The notes under the pieces were generated by a model, which was not told the origin of the DNA, did no database searches, and worked only from the letters and a program-made list of their open reading frames with translations. The translations under genes were made by a program, and so were the position numbers. Shown here in pieces: positions 28,101-36,123 of a stretch of 64,000 bases of DNA; positions within the stretch are counted from its first letter, which is position 1, and each line of letters starts with the position of its first letter. The stretch comes from Amycolatopsis jejuensis (lineage in GTDB: Bacteria > Actinomycetota > Actinomycetes > Mycobacteriales > Pseudonocardiaceae), in contig NZ_JNYZ01000005.1 of the NCBI RefSeq assembly GCF_000717335.1, positions 1-64,000 of the forward strand, in the 5' to 3' direction.

Positions 28101-28587
28101 GTACAAGCTGATGGCGTACAAGGACGAGTACGAGGTCGCGCGGCTTTCGCTGGACCCGCAACTGACGGCGGAAATCGAAGCCCAGTTCGGCACCGGTACG
28201 CGTTTTGCGCACCGCCTGCACCCGCCGGTGCTGCGCGCACTGGGCATGAACCGCAAAATCAGCCTGGGCGGCCGGAGTTTCCGCCCGGCATTCGCGGCGC
28301 TGCGAGCCATGCGCAAGATCCGCGGGACGCGCCTGGACGTGTTCGGCTGGGCGGAGGTCCGGCGGGTGGAACGCGCGTTGATCGGGGAGTACCGGCAGGC
28401 GATCACGCGCGCGATGGAGATCGCTTCGCGTGATGATGCGCGGCTGGTCGAGCTGGCCGGGCTGCCGGACGCGGTGCGCGGGTACGAGGAGATCAAGCTG
28501 GCCAACGTGGCGACGTACCGGCACCGCCAGGAGGAGCTGCTGAGGGAACTGGCAACCCCGGACTCCGCCCGGGTGGCTACTGCTTGA
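25141..28587 (+). CDS. Indolepyruvate ferredoxin oxidoreductase, fused alpha-beta subunits
   Basis: A 1148-residue fused enzyme that oxidatively decarboxylates aryl- or branched-chain 2-oxoacids to acyl-CoA, passing electrons to ferredoxin. The N-terminal part is the pyrimidine domain (SGYQGSPLGGFD). The thiamine diphosphate domain holds CSGCPHN and GAGIGCHT, and a ferredoxin-like segment follows with CEGCGDCGVKSNC and a second cluster CNVDYSCLDGDC. The C-terminal gamma-type domain begins ITGIGGTGVVTV. ATG at 25141 after GGAAGGGAAG; the longer frame from 25030 is non-conserved. The divergent Lrp gene suggests amino-acid control. It probably serves degradation of transaminated aromatic or branched amino acids. 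Confidence 0.93.
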   Translation: MSTFTLEDRYVREAGTVYLTGVQALVRVLLDRIRLDRLAGADPAAFVSGYQGSPLGGFDLELGRRAKLLAEHAIVHKPGLNEELGATAVMGSQLAARAGTMRPDGVVGMWYGKAPGLDRATDALRHANLAGADPRGGAVALVGDDPNAKSSTIPCASEHALADLAMPVFFPADPQDVLDHGRHAVELSRSSGLWSSMKIVANVADAGGTAVVDPQWTAPELPEGAYRHRPNSRLLGPELVTLEHSLHRVRLPLALEYVRVSGVNRIVRSGPGDRIGIVTAGKSYLDLRQALRMLGLDESDLSRYGIRLLKLGVVYPVEPSIITEFAEGLDEILVVEEKRALVEPAIKEILYGRTGAPRVFGKSDPDGQVLFTELGELDPDRIAGGLAKRLPDVEPVAAWRKRRRRERISVPLLSRTPYFCSGCPHNSSTKVPDGTLVGAGIGCHTMALFMEPEQVGEVVGLTQMGGEGAQWIGMAPFVETPHLMQNIGDGTFMHSGSLAVRAAVAAGVDITYKLLYNSAVAMTGGQDAVGGLPVEKVAALLLTEGAAKVIITSDAPRRLRRRSLPRGVEVRDRSELLRTQEELAASSGVTVLIHEQECAAEKRRKRRRGKQETPARKVFVNERVCEGCGDCGVKSNCLSVQPVDTEFGRKTQIHQASCNVDYSCLDGDCPSFLTVVPSGEVRRRHLAPIADGVLPEPVRTDRDVAVRITGIGGTGVVTVSQILGVAGVLDGKYVRTLDQTGLAQKGGAVVSDVKVTVRPVEQAAKLAAGECDLYLACDALVAADPAYLGVSDVDRTVAVVSTSEVPTGRMVVDKEVSYPDQSSIRSALGDATASAHYLDARGLAEQIFGDDQFANILQLGAAYQTGALSVTAESLERAIEINGTAVETNVQAFRRGRQLVADPDALNAELAPPSDATVKPVDSAAVGRVRSLVHAGPDSELGRLLDIRVPDLIAYQNERYAREYAEFVERVRTQASAAVTEAVARNLYKLMAYKDEYEVARLSLDPQLTAEIEAQFGTGTRFAHRLHPPVLRALGMNRKISLGGRSFRPAFAALRAMRKIRGTRLDVFGWAEVRRVERALIGEYRQAITRAMEIASRDDARLVELAGLPDAVRGYEEIKLANVATYRHRQEELLRELATPDSARVATA

Positions 28588-28966
28588 TTCCGCTTCCGCC
28601 GGTGGGTGGGGTTGGTTGTGGCGCGGGTGGTGGCTGGTTGATTCCGCTTCCGGCTGGTGGGTGGTGGGGTTGGTTGTGCTGGTTGCGGCGTGGGGTGGTG
28701 ACTGGTTGATTCCGCTTCCGGCTGGTAGGTGGTGGGGTCGGTTGTGCTGGTTGCGGCGCGGGTGGTGGCTGCTTGGTTCCGCGCCCGGCCAGTGCTTGCC
28801 GGTTGCGGGCCCGCGTGACTCGCTCCCGGCGAGTGGTGCGTGTCGGTGCCGGGAGTCGGTTGTGTCAGGTTCGGCGCGGGTCACGGCTGCTTGTTTCGGC
28901 AACCGTGGCGTGGCGGCGGGAGTTGGCCGTGCCGGACTCGGTGCGAGTGGTGACTGCCTGATTCGG
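28584..28966 (+). repeat. GT-rich degenerate tandem repeat array upstream of the IniB-like gene
   Basis: Units beginning TTGATTCCGCTTCCGG recur at 28584, 28638 and 28706, and as TTGGTTCCG at 28773 (spacing 54, 68, 67 bp), with decayed copies near 28891 and 28958. Each unit carries GGTGGGGTTGGTTGTGCTGG-like sequence on the plus strand. The array starts at the stop codon of the oxidoreductase gene and has no plausible reading frame. Confidence 0.7.
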
Positions 28967-29272
28967 CTCTCGGCCGGTCGGTGGTTGGCGCTTGAGCCAG
29001 GCGAAGGCCCCCTGGCAGGGCGCGTGTGCCGCCGCCACTGGCGCGGGCGGGGCTGCTCGGCGCACGGTGAAGCCTTCCGGCCGGGGGACTCCTCGTTGCC
29101 GCAGCTTGTCCCAACGAGCGGGCGGCGGTCGGGGGTGCTCCGCCGTCCCGCCGTTTTGGCCGCTCCCGAGGGTCACGGTGTGGGCGCGTCCGGCTCCGGT
29201 GATTGCCCGTGCGGTCAGCCGATGTCACACCAACGGGTGGTTCTGCGAGATTCCGACTTGCGGGGGTCAGCC

Positions 29273-29509
29273 GTCCCCCGATTGGCGGGGTCGGTGGGGG
29301 CGGCCGTGGGCGAGCCTGTGACCAGGAAGGACCGCGCAAATCCCCTAATGCCCCTAATCGGGGGATGGGGCAAGTCCCTAGCGGGTGGTGCCGTGGACCC
29401 GGGTGACCCCCCGATGGCGGGGGTTCCGCGGCGCCCTATGTTCGGACCCGAGCCGGCTCCTTCGTCGGCTCGTCCGTGCTTTTCGGAGCTTCTCGGACCC
29501 CCCGATCCG
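29273..29509 (+). promoter_or_regulatory. Leader of the IniB-like gene with repeated CCCC(C)TAAT/CCCCCGAT boxes
   Basis: Before the IniB-like start lie several related C-run boxes: 29273-29292 (GTCCCCCGATTGGCGGGGTC), two CCCCTAAT copies and a GGGGGAT partner at 29342-29367, 29405-29426 (CCCCCCGATGGCGGGGG) and 29496-29509. Several have complementary G-runs close by and could form hairpins. They are candidate operator or leader structures. The segment 28967-29272 before them shows nothing I can name. Confidence 0.5.
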
Positions 29510-29536
29510 TTGGTCATTTACAGGAGATAACGAACT

Positions 29537-31330
29537 ATGGGCCCGGTGCAGACGCTGCACGAATTCGCGCTGAACCTGCTGAACGACCCGCAGTCGCTCG
29601 CGGACTACAAAGCCGACCCGCAGGCGGTACTGAACGGCGCCGGTCTCGGCGAGCTCAGCCCGGCCGACGTGCAGGAGATCATGCCGCTGGTCATGGACAC
29701 CGCGCCGCTGTCGTCGACGTCCGCCGCGCCTGCTGCGACTGCCGCCGGTGACGTGTCCGGCGTGCTCGACCAGGCGCACGCCGCTGCCGCGCCCGCCGCG
29801 CACCAGGCCGGTGCCGCGGCCGGTGGGGTGCTCGCCGACCTGCCGAACCTGAGCCCGGTCTTCGAGGCGGTCAGCCACGTCGCCGAAGCCACCGGCCTGA
29901 ACACCCTCACGCACGGTGCGCTGGGCGGCGTGTCGCACGTCGTCGACGGCGTTGCCGGGGCGACCAGCGGCATCCCGCTCGCCGGCCCGCTGGTCGACGC
30001 GGGTGCGACCGACCTGCAGAACACCGTGGGCGCAGTGGGCGACCACGTCTTCGACGGCAAGCTCGTCGGTGCCGCAGTCGACGCCACCACCAACCACCTC
30101 GGCGACGCGCTGCTGTGGAAGACAGCGGTCAGCGAGGTCAGCGCGCTGCCGGGCGTCGGCGGCCCGGTCGGCGGCCTGGTGGAGAACGTCCGCCAGCACG
30201 GCTCCGACCTGCTGGGCTCCGTGAACGACGCCATCGGCTCAACCCCGGTGGGCGTCCACGGCAGCGACCTCCGCGCGGACGTCTCGCACGCCACCGGCGA
30301 CCTCACCGGCGCCGGCGACCTGAACGGCACGCTGGACCACGCGCTGGGCTCGGCCCCGGCGTTGCCTGCGGTTCCGGGTGTTGGTGGCGGGGTTCCGGCT
30401 CTGCCTGCGGTTCCGGGTGTTGGTGGCGGGGTTCCGGCTCTGCCTGCGGTTCCGGGTGTTGGCGGCGGGCTTCCGGCCCTGCCCGCGGTCCCGGGTGTTG
30501 GCGGGGTTCCGGCTCTGCCTGCGGTCCCGGGCCTGGACGGTCTTCCGGCTTTGCCTGCGGTGCCGGGCGTCGATGGTGTTCCGGCTCTGCCGGGTGTCGG
30601 CGCGGTTCCGGCTGTGCCCGCGGTCCCGGGTGTCGACGGTCTTCCGGCGCTGCCCGCGGTCCCGGCTGTCGGTGCGGTTCCGACTGGTGGTGGGCTGCCT
30701 GCGGTCCCGGGTCTGGACGGTCTTCCGGCCGTGCCTGCGGTTCCCGGTGTCGATGGTCTTCCGGCGGTGCCGGGCGTTGACGCGCTTCCGGCCGTGCCGG
30801 CGGTGGACGGGCTTCCGGCGGTGCCGGGCCTGGACTCGGTCCCGGCGGTTCCGGGTGTCGGCGGGGTTCCGGCGCTGCCCGGCGTCGATGGGGTTCCGGC
30901 GGTTCCCGGTGTCGGGGCGCTTCCGGCCGTGCCTGCGGTTCCGGGTGTAGGGGCGTTGCCCGCGGCTCCGGCGGTGCCGGGCGTCGGCGCGCTTCCGGCC
31001 GTTCCCGCGGTCCCGGCTGTCGGTGCACTGCCTGCGACGCCGTCGGTGCCGTCCGCGCCGTCCGTTCCGGATGCCGGTTCGCTGACCCACACGATCGAGG
31101 GCGCGACCGCGCACGCTCCGGTCGCGAACGAGGCCACGCAGCACGTCCTGGGCGCCACCGAGGATGCGACCGGAACCGCCACTCAGCACGTGACCAGCGG
31201 CGACCTGGCCGACACCACGCACACCGCGCCGGTGCTCAACGAGGTGCAGAGCCACGCCCACGACCTGGCCGCGGGCCTGGAGTCGCACGCGGCGGGCACC
31301 CCGCTGGACAACCTGCACATCGGGCACTGA
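29537..31330 (+). CDS. IniB N-terminal-domain protein with Pro/Ala/Val/Gly repeat region
   Basis: A 597-residue protein. Residues 1-60 (QTLHEFALNLLNDPQS, then LADYKADPQAVL) match the IniB N-terminal domain found in Mycobacterium iniBAC and in Pseudonocardiaceae. Residues 60-270 are Ala/Gly/His-rich helices. About residues 271-508 are a long run of LPAVPGVGG-type repeats, nearly free of charge, and a helical tail ends the protein. No signal peptide is seen. IniB is cell-wall-stress induced in mycobacteria and neighbours dynamin-like IniA/IniC, but no dynamin gene is present here. ATG at 29537 with AGGAGATAA upstream. A strong hairpin follows the stop. The repeat region suggests an elastic or phase-separating structural protein; that is inference. 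Confidence 0.82.
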   Translation: MGPVQTLHEFALNLLNDPQSLADYKADPQAVLNGAGLGELSPADVQEIMPLVMDTAPLSSTSAAPAATAAGDVSGVLDQAHAAAAPAAHQAGAAAGGVLADLPNLSPVFEAVSHVAEATGLNTLTHGALGGVSHVVDGVAGATSGIPLAGPLVDAGATDLQNTVGAVGDHVFDGKLVGAAVDATTNHLGDALLWKTAVSEVSALPGVGGPVGGLVENVRQHGSDLLGSVNDAIGSTPVGVHGSDLRADVSHATGDLTGAGDLNGTLDHALGSAPALPAVPGVGGGVPALPAVPGVGGGVPALPAVPGVGGGLPALPAVPGVGGVPALPAVPGLDGLPALPAVPGVDGVPALPGVGAVPAVPAVPGVDGLPALPAVPAVGAVPTGGGLPAVPGLDGLPAVPAVPGVDGLPAVPGVDALPAVPAVDGLPAVPGLDSVPAVPGVGGVPALPGVDGVPAVPGVGALPAVPAVPGVGALPAAPAVPGVGALPAVPAVPAVGALPATPSVPSAPSVPDAGSLTHTIEGATAHAPVANEATQHVLGATEDATGTATQHVTSGDLADTTHTAPVLNEVQSHAHDLAAGLESHAAGTPLDNLHIGH

Positions 31331-31354
31331 CGCCCCTGCGCTGAGCGTTTCCCT

Positions 31355-31389
31355 CTGCGGGCCCGGACCGGACAGGTCCGGGCCCGCAG
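31355..31389 (+). terminator. Strong GC hairpin after the IniB-like gene
   Basis: Fifteen-base perfect arms at 31355-31369 and 31375-31389 around a five-base loop, 25 bp after the stop codon. No U-run follows, which is common for actinobacterial terminators. Confidence 0.75.
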
Positions 31390-31451
31390 TGCGTCCGGGG
31401 CCGGGGGCTGAAGGGAGTGGCGTTGGGGGTGGGGTGTTCGGGCGCGGCGGG

Positions 31452-31830
31452 CTGCCGTGGTGGTTGGGGTATTCAGGGCGGGCGTCGGTGGAGTGGCGGG
31501 GAGCGTTGGGTTGCCGTGGCAGTTGGGGTATTCAGGCCGGGCGGCGGTGAAGTGGCGGGGAGTGTTGCCATGGTGGTTGGGGTATTCAGGCCGGGCGGCC
31601 GCGGAGTGGCGGGGAGCGTTGGGTTGCCGTGGTTGGTGTTCGGACCGGATGGGCCGGGGCGGGCGGCAGCGGAGTGGTGGGGCGCGGTGGGCTGCTGCGG
31701 TTGGTGAAGTGATCCTGACGGGTGGGGTATCCGAGCAGTGGGGAGCGTTGGGCTGTCGTGGTTTGTGGCGGTGCTCGGCCCACGTGGGCACCCTGCGGCG
31801 AAGCGCGTTGGGCCACCGTCGTTGATGGGC
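31452..31830 (+). repeat. GT-rich degenerate tandem repeat array downstream of the IniB-like gene
   Basis: Units beginning with a TTGCCGTGG-like core recur at 31452, 31511, 31565, 31624, 31692, 31753 and 31813, spacing 54-68 bp. Three consecutive units share GTTGGGGTATTCAGG (31463, 31522, 31576). The unit length is similar to the upstream array, though the sequence differs. No gene is credible here, and 31831-31964 shows nothing further. Confidence 0.7.
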
Positions 31831-31964
31831 GTTCGTGGCGGATCAGTCGACCCCAGCGGATGCATCACGCTGCAGTGACCGGACAAGCAGCCCGACGGAG
31901 GAATGATTTACCGCCCCCAACCAAACCCGGCAAAGGCACAAGTACCGGAATCCCCAACCCCGCA

Positions 31965-32750
31965 TCAGCGAGGTTCCGGTACCCCCGACCCGCCGCAGCC
32001 GGACGTCGGCGGTAGTTCTCGGTTTACCTCTGCCAGTTCCGAAGCCACCGAGTGGCATGGCGTGCACCCCGCGAGGTGGCCTGCCAGCACTCCGGCTCGG
32101 CGGGCCGGCAACGTGCCCCGCAGCCAGGCTCCCATCCGGCGCCGGACTTCCTGACATTGCGGCAGATCCGTCTCCGGCACCTGTACCTGCAGGTACGCCT
32201 GACGCAAGCCTTCGCGCGCGCGGCGGGCCAGTACGGCCACTCCGTTCGGCGACACGCCCAGCAGCGGGGCCAGTTCGGCGGTCGTGTCGCCTTCGGCCGC
32301 CAGGCGCCACAGGACCGTCCGCCAGCGGCCGGGCAAAGTGCGGTACGCCGACCACACCAGGCGGTCTTCCGAGCGGATCACGGCGAGTTCGTCGGCTCCG
32401 CAGTCCATCGTTGCGTGTTCCGGGACCGTGGCGTACAGATCGATGCGGTTTTCGTACCGGCTCCAGCGCGCGAACAGGTTCCGCATGGTTGCCACGAGGT
32501 ACGCCGGTGCGTTCGATTCCGGGCCGCCGCCAGCGGAGACCGTGCTCAGCACTCGCGCGAAAGCCTCGGCGACCAGGTCTTCCCGCTCAGCCGGTTGCCG
32601 TACCAAGCCGCTTGCGACGCGGCGCATCAGGGTTACGTGCCGGCGGAAGAGTTCGCCTCCGGCCTGGCAGTCGCCGGCCCGGACCGCGTCGAGCAGTTCG
32701 GCGTCCGTGCGCGCGTCCGCGACCGCGGTGCTGCCCGGCCATCCGTCCAC
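31965..32750 (-). CDS. ECF sigma factor with fused C-terminal zinc-finger (anti-sigma-like) domain
   Basis: A 261-residue protein. Sigma region 2 spans about residues 20-90 (LFRRHVTLMRRVASGLV, DLVAEAFARVL), and region 4 about 130-185 (LPGRWRTVLWRLAAEGDTTAELA). A C-terminal segment of pattern C...H-x3-C-x2-C (CQEVRRRM...HLAGCTPC) resembles the zf-HC2 anti-sigma domain. Fusion of a sigma factor with its own zinc-binding inhibitor-like domain suggests a redox- or metal-sensitive self-controlled sigma factor. GTG at 32750 with GAGGTG upstream. No separate anti-sigma gene lies next to it. Confidence 0.85.
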   Translation of the reverse strand: MDGWPGSTAVADARTDAELLDAVRAGDCQAGGELFRRHVTLMRRVASGLVRQPAEREDLVAEAFARVLSTVSAGGGPESNAPAYLVATMRNLFARWSRYENRIDLYATVPEHATMDCGADELAVIRSEDRLVWSAYRTLPGRWRTVLWRLAAEGDTTAELAPLLGVSPNGVAVLARRAREGLRQAYLQVQVPETDLPQCQEVRRRMGAWLRGTLPARRAGVLAGHLAGCTPCHSVASELAEVNRELPPTSGCGGSGVPEPR

Positions 32751-32886
32751 CGCGCACCTCCCACCGGACCGGCCCCCGCGGGACTACTGAAAGTAACAGG
32801 TACAGCAGTGTACTCCATACGCCGACGGGGGCCGGGAAGTCCATCGAATGTCCGAATCGGAGCATACGCGCCGGTCAAGACGGAGG

Positions 32887-33747
32887 TCACACCGGCGCGT
32901 CCGAAAAGGCCGCCATTACCGAGCGTGCCAGTAACGTCATGGCGGTCTCCGCGCTGGAACCCGCTTCGGCCGTCACGATGCACAGCGACTGGTCCGGCGT
33001 GCGGGCCGGGAAGAGCACGTGCTGCGTCACGGTCAGGCTGCCGACCAGCGGATGCCGCACGTCGTACCGGTCGGCCTCGCACGGGCGGACCCGGTGGTCG
33101 CCCCACAGCGCCGCGAATTCCGGGCTGCGCACGGACAGTTCGCCCACCAGCGACGCGAGCAGCGAATCGTCCGGATACTTCCCGGCGACCAGCCGGAGGT
33201 GGCCGACCACGGCGCGGGCCTTGCGGGGCCAGTCGGCGTAGAGGTCGCGGGTGTGCGGGTCGAGGAAGGTCATCCGGGCGAGGTTGGGGCGTTCGGCGGG
33301 GCGGTCCGGCGCCGTCACGTCCACGTGCCCGGCCAGCAGCGCGTGCCCGAGTGCGTTCCAGGCCAGCACGTCGGTGCGCCGGCCGAGCACGAGCGCGGGT
33401 ACCGACGTGAAGGTACCCAGCAGTTCCCGCGTCTCCCGGCTCAGCCGTTCCGCCGGTGGGCGACGCGGTGGGCGCGGCCGCCGGGTGGCGAGGTCGCGCA
33501 GGTGGGCGAGTTCGTGGTCGTCGAGCCGGAGGGCGTCGGCGAGCGCGGCGAGGATCGCGTCCGACGCATTCCCGGACTGACCCTGCTCCAGCCGCGTGTA
33601 GTACGACACGCTCACCCCGGCGAGCTGCGCCAGTTCCTCCCGTCGCAGGCCGGGTACCCGCCGCGGCCCGGGAAACCGGGGCAGCCCGGCGTCCTCCGGC
33701 CGCAGCCGTGACCGTCGTGCCCGCAGGAAATCGCCCAGCTCGCTCAC
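32887..33747 (-). CDS. XRE-family regulator with MmyB-like ligand-binding domain
   Basis: A 286-residue regulator: an XRE helix-turn-helix (LREELAQLAGVSVSYYTRLEQ, in two stretches within residues 30-60) and a C-terminal PAS-like MmyB domain (VLGRRTDVLAWNALGHALL, later WGDHRV), which in relatives binds fatty acids or similar ligands. GTG at 33747. It is divergent from the metallo-hydrolase/carboxylesterase pair across 122 bp. By the usual logic of this family it controls that pair. Confidence 0.9.
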   Translation of the reverse strand: MSELGDFLRARRSRLRPEDAGLPRFPGPRRVPGLRREELAQLAGVSVSYYTRLEQGQSGNASDAILAALADALRLDDHELAHLRDLATRRPRPPRRPPAERLSRETRELLGTFTSVPALVLGRRTDVLAWNALGHALLAGHVDVTAPDRPAERPNLARMTFLDPHTRDLYADWPRKARAVVGHLRLVAGKYPDDSLLASLVGELSVRSPEFAALWGDHRVRPCEADRYDVRHPLVGSLTVTQHVLFPARTPDQSLCIVTAEAGSSAETAMTLLARSVMAAFSDAPV

Positions 33748-33869
33748 TCCGCCAGTATCACCTCGTTCGCCCGGCCGTGCCTGACCCTGCCGGGGATAGC
33801 CGGAGCCGGGACTGGCTGCCGGTCCCGCACCCGCCGCAGGGTGGGGGAAACGGCAGCGAGGAGCACAGG

Positions 33870-34772
33870 ATGCACGAGATCGTGCTGGGTGACGTCACGG
33901 TCACCCGCGTGGTGGAGTACTACGGGCCGGTCGGGCTGCGGCCGGCCGAGTTCTTCCCGGAAAGCACCGGAAAAGCCTGGCGGGACAACGAATCCTGGCT
34001 GGCGCCCGACTTCGTCGACCCGGCTGCCGATGTCTGCATTTCGGCCGCCCAGACCTGGGTGCTGCGCAGCGAGGGCCGCACGATCCTGGTCGACACCGGC
34101 GCGGGCAACCACAAGGAACGCCCGTACGCGAAGGTCTGGAGCCACCTCGACACCGGCTTCCTCGACACGCTCGCCGCGGCCGGGGTCCGGCCCGAGGACG
34201 TCGACCTGGTGGTCAACACGCATCTGCACGGCGATCACGTCGGCTGGAACACCCGGCTCGAAGGCCGCGAATGGGTCCCGACGTTCCCCAACGCCACCTA
34301 CCTCATGCCGCGCGCCGATTTCGACTTCTGGAATCCGGACAACGGGAATTCGTCGGTGCTCGGCCGCGCCGGCCAGAACGTGTTCGAGGACAGCGTCGCG
34401 CCGGTGCACGAGGCAGGCGCCACCCTGTTGTGGGACGGGACCCACCGCATCGACGCCAACCTGCAGCTGGAACTCACGCCAGGGCACACGCCGGGTTCGT
34501 CGATGCTCACGCTCGCGTCCGGCACGGACCGCGCGCTGTTCGTCGGCGACCTCCTGCACACGCCGCTGCAGATCGTCGAACCTGACACGAACAGCTGCTT
34601 CTGCGAGGACCCGGCGGAGTCCCGCGCCACCCGCCGTCGGCTGCTGGGCCAGGCCGCCGACGAAACCGCGCTCGTGTTTCCGGCCCACCTCGGCGGGCAC
34701 GGCGCGGCCGAGATCGCGCGCGACGGGGACCGCTTCGCCATCAAATCCTGGGCACCGTTCGCCCGCCTCTGA
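33870..34772 (+). CDS. Metallo-beta-lactamase-fold hydrolase (lactonase-like)
   Basis: A 300-residue MBL-fold hydrolase with the dinuclear zinc motif THLHGDHVG and the downstream ligands TPGHTPGSS and VGDLLH. The architecture fits lactonases and N-acyl homoserine lactonase relatives, but the substrate is unknown. ATG at 33870 follows GAGGAGC; the upstream frame to 33456 is shadow of the opposite gene. It is the first gene of a two-gene unit with a carboxylesterase and divergent from the MmyB-type regulator. Confidence 0.85.
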   Translation: MHEIVLGDVTVTRVVEYYGPVGLRPAEFFPESTGKAWRDNESWLAPDFVDPAADVCISAAQTWVLRSEGRTILVDTGAGNHKERPYAKVWSHLDTGFLDTLAAAGVRPEDVDLVVNTHLHGDHVGWNTRLEGREWVPTFPNATYLMPRADFDFWNPDNGNSSVLGRAGQNVFEDSVAPVHEAGATLLWDGTHRIDANLQLELTPGHTPGSSMLTLASGTDRALFVGDLLHTPLQIVEPDTNSCFCEDPAESRATRRRLLGQAADETALVFPAHLGGHGAAEIARDGDRFAIKSWAPFARL

Positions 34773-34785
34773 CCGGAGGAACCTG

Positions 34786-36123
34786 ATGATCATCACCACT
34801 CCCGACGGCGCCGTCCGCGGCCGAGCCGAGGGCGACGTCCAGATGTTCCTCGGCATTCCCTACGCCGCCCCGCCGACCGGCGCGGCCCGGTTCGCCGCAC
34901 CCGCACCGCACGAGCACTGGTCCGGAGTCCGCGACGCCACCCGGCTCGGTCCGACCGCCCCGCAGCCGGACCGCGACTTCGGCACGCTCGACATGTCACC
35001 GATGTTCGGTCCCGGCTGGGTCCGCGGCGACGATTTCCGCACGGTCAATGTCTATGCGCCGCAGGCAAACCAGCACAGTCCGGTGCTGGTTTTCGTGCAC
35101 GGCGGCGGATTCGTGACCGGCTCGACCAGTGCGTCGCTCTACGACGGGACAGCGTTCGCCCGCGATGGCGTCGTGCTCGTGACCGTCAACTACCGGCTGG
35201 GCGCGCCCGGTTTCCTCGACCTGCCCGGCGCTCCGGCCAACCGCGGGCTGCTCGACGTCGTCGAGGCGCTTCGCTGGGTTCAGCGCAGCATCGAGGCGTT
35301 CGGCGGCGATCCCGGTAACGTCACGCTGTTCGGCCAATCCGCGGGCGCCACCCTCACGGCGGCGGTGGTCGCGACTCCCGAGGCAGACGGCCTGTTCCAC
35401 CGCGCGATCGTGGAGAGCGGCAACGGCCTCGGCGCGTTCTCGCCCGAGCAGGCGGCCCGCGTGACGCATGCGGCGGCCGAGCTGCTCGGGGTCGAGCCGA
35501 CCGCCGCCGGGTTTGCCGAGGTCCCGGACGAGCGGCTGGTCGCGATGCAGCTCACCGGTCTTGACCTGCGAACGGCGACCCGGTTCGACCCACTGCTCGG
35601 CCTGAGCCCGTATGGCCTGGTACTCGAGCGGCAACCGGCGGAAACGGCGCCGCGGGTGCCGCTGATGGTCGGTACGAACGCGGAGGAGGGCAACCTTTAC
35701 GTGGTGCCGCAAGGAAATCTGACCACGTCGACCGAGGCGGACGTCCGGATTCTTGCCGCGCAGCTGGGCCCCGATCCGGACGCGTTGATCGCCGGCCATC
35801 GCCGACCCGGCGCGAGCTGGGGCGAGGTCCGGTCCGCGCTGCTGGCCGAGGGGCTGTTCGGCGCCGGGAGTCGCGCGCTGGCCGCCTCCTTCCGGTACGA
35901 ATTCGCCTGGCGCGCACAGGGATTGGCCGGACAACTCGGCGCAGCGCACACGATGGAGCTGCCGTTCGTGTTCGACCGGCTGGACCTGCCGTCGTTACGG
36001 GGACCGCGCGGCTGGTTCGGCGACGGCGAGCCACCCCGGGAGCTGGCCACGCGGATGCACGGCGCGTGGGTTTCCTTTGCCCGTGACGGAAATCCGGGCT
36101 GGGAGACCCAGGTGTTCAGCTAG
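34786..36123 (+). CDS. Type B carboxylesterase
   Basis: A 445-residue carboxylesterase/lipase with the oxyanion segment HGGGF, nucleophile elbow FGQSAGATL and early motif FLGIPYAAPPTG. It is somewhat shorter than the usual 480-520 residues and ends soon after the catalytic histidine region (HTMELPFVFD). No signal peptide, so it is cytoplasmic. ATG at 34786 with GGAGGA, 13 bp after the lactonase stop. Together with that gene it may open and cleave a lactone or ester. Its 3' end overlaps the convergent SRPBCC gene by eight bases. Confidence 0.88.
   Translation: MIITTPDGAVRGRAEGDVQMFLGIPYAAPPTGAARFAAPAPHEHWSGVRDATRLGPTAPQPDRDFGTLDMSPMFGPGWVRGDDFRTVNVYAPQANQHSPVLVFVHGGGFVTGSTSASLYDGTAFARDGVVLVTVNYRLGAPGFLDLPGAPANRGLLDVVEALRWVQRSIEAFGGDPGNVTLFGQSAGATLTAAVVATPEADGLFHRAIVESGNGLGAFSPEQAARVTHAAAELLGVEPTAAGFAEVPDERLVAMQLTGLDLRTATRFDPLLGLSPYGLVLERQPAETAPRVPLMVGTNAEEGNLYVVPQGNLTTSTEADVRILAAQLGPDPDALIAGHRRPGASWGEVRSALLAEGLFGAGSRALAASFRYEFAWRAQGLAGQLGAAHTMELPFVFDRLDLPSLRGPRGWFGDGEPPRELATRMHGAWVSFARDGNPGWETQVFS

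Noticed and set aside
28584..28966. Possible CRISPR-like array
   Set aside because: Units are adjacent and degenerate with no unique spacers, no dyad and no cas genes.
29605..31182. A 525-residue Thr/Gly/Ala repeat frame on the minus strand
   Set aside because: Complement of the IniB-like repeat region; the plus-strand frame has the recognisable IniB-N domain and a ribosome site.
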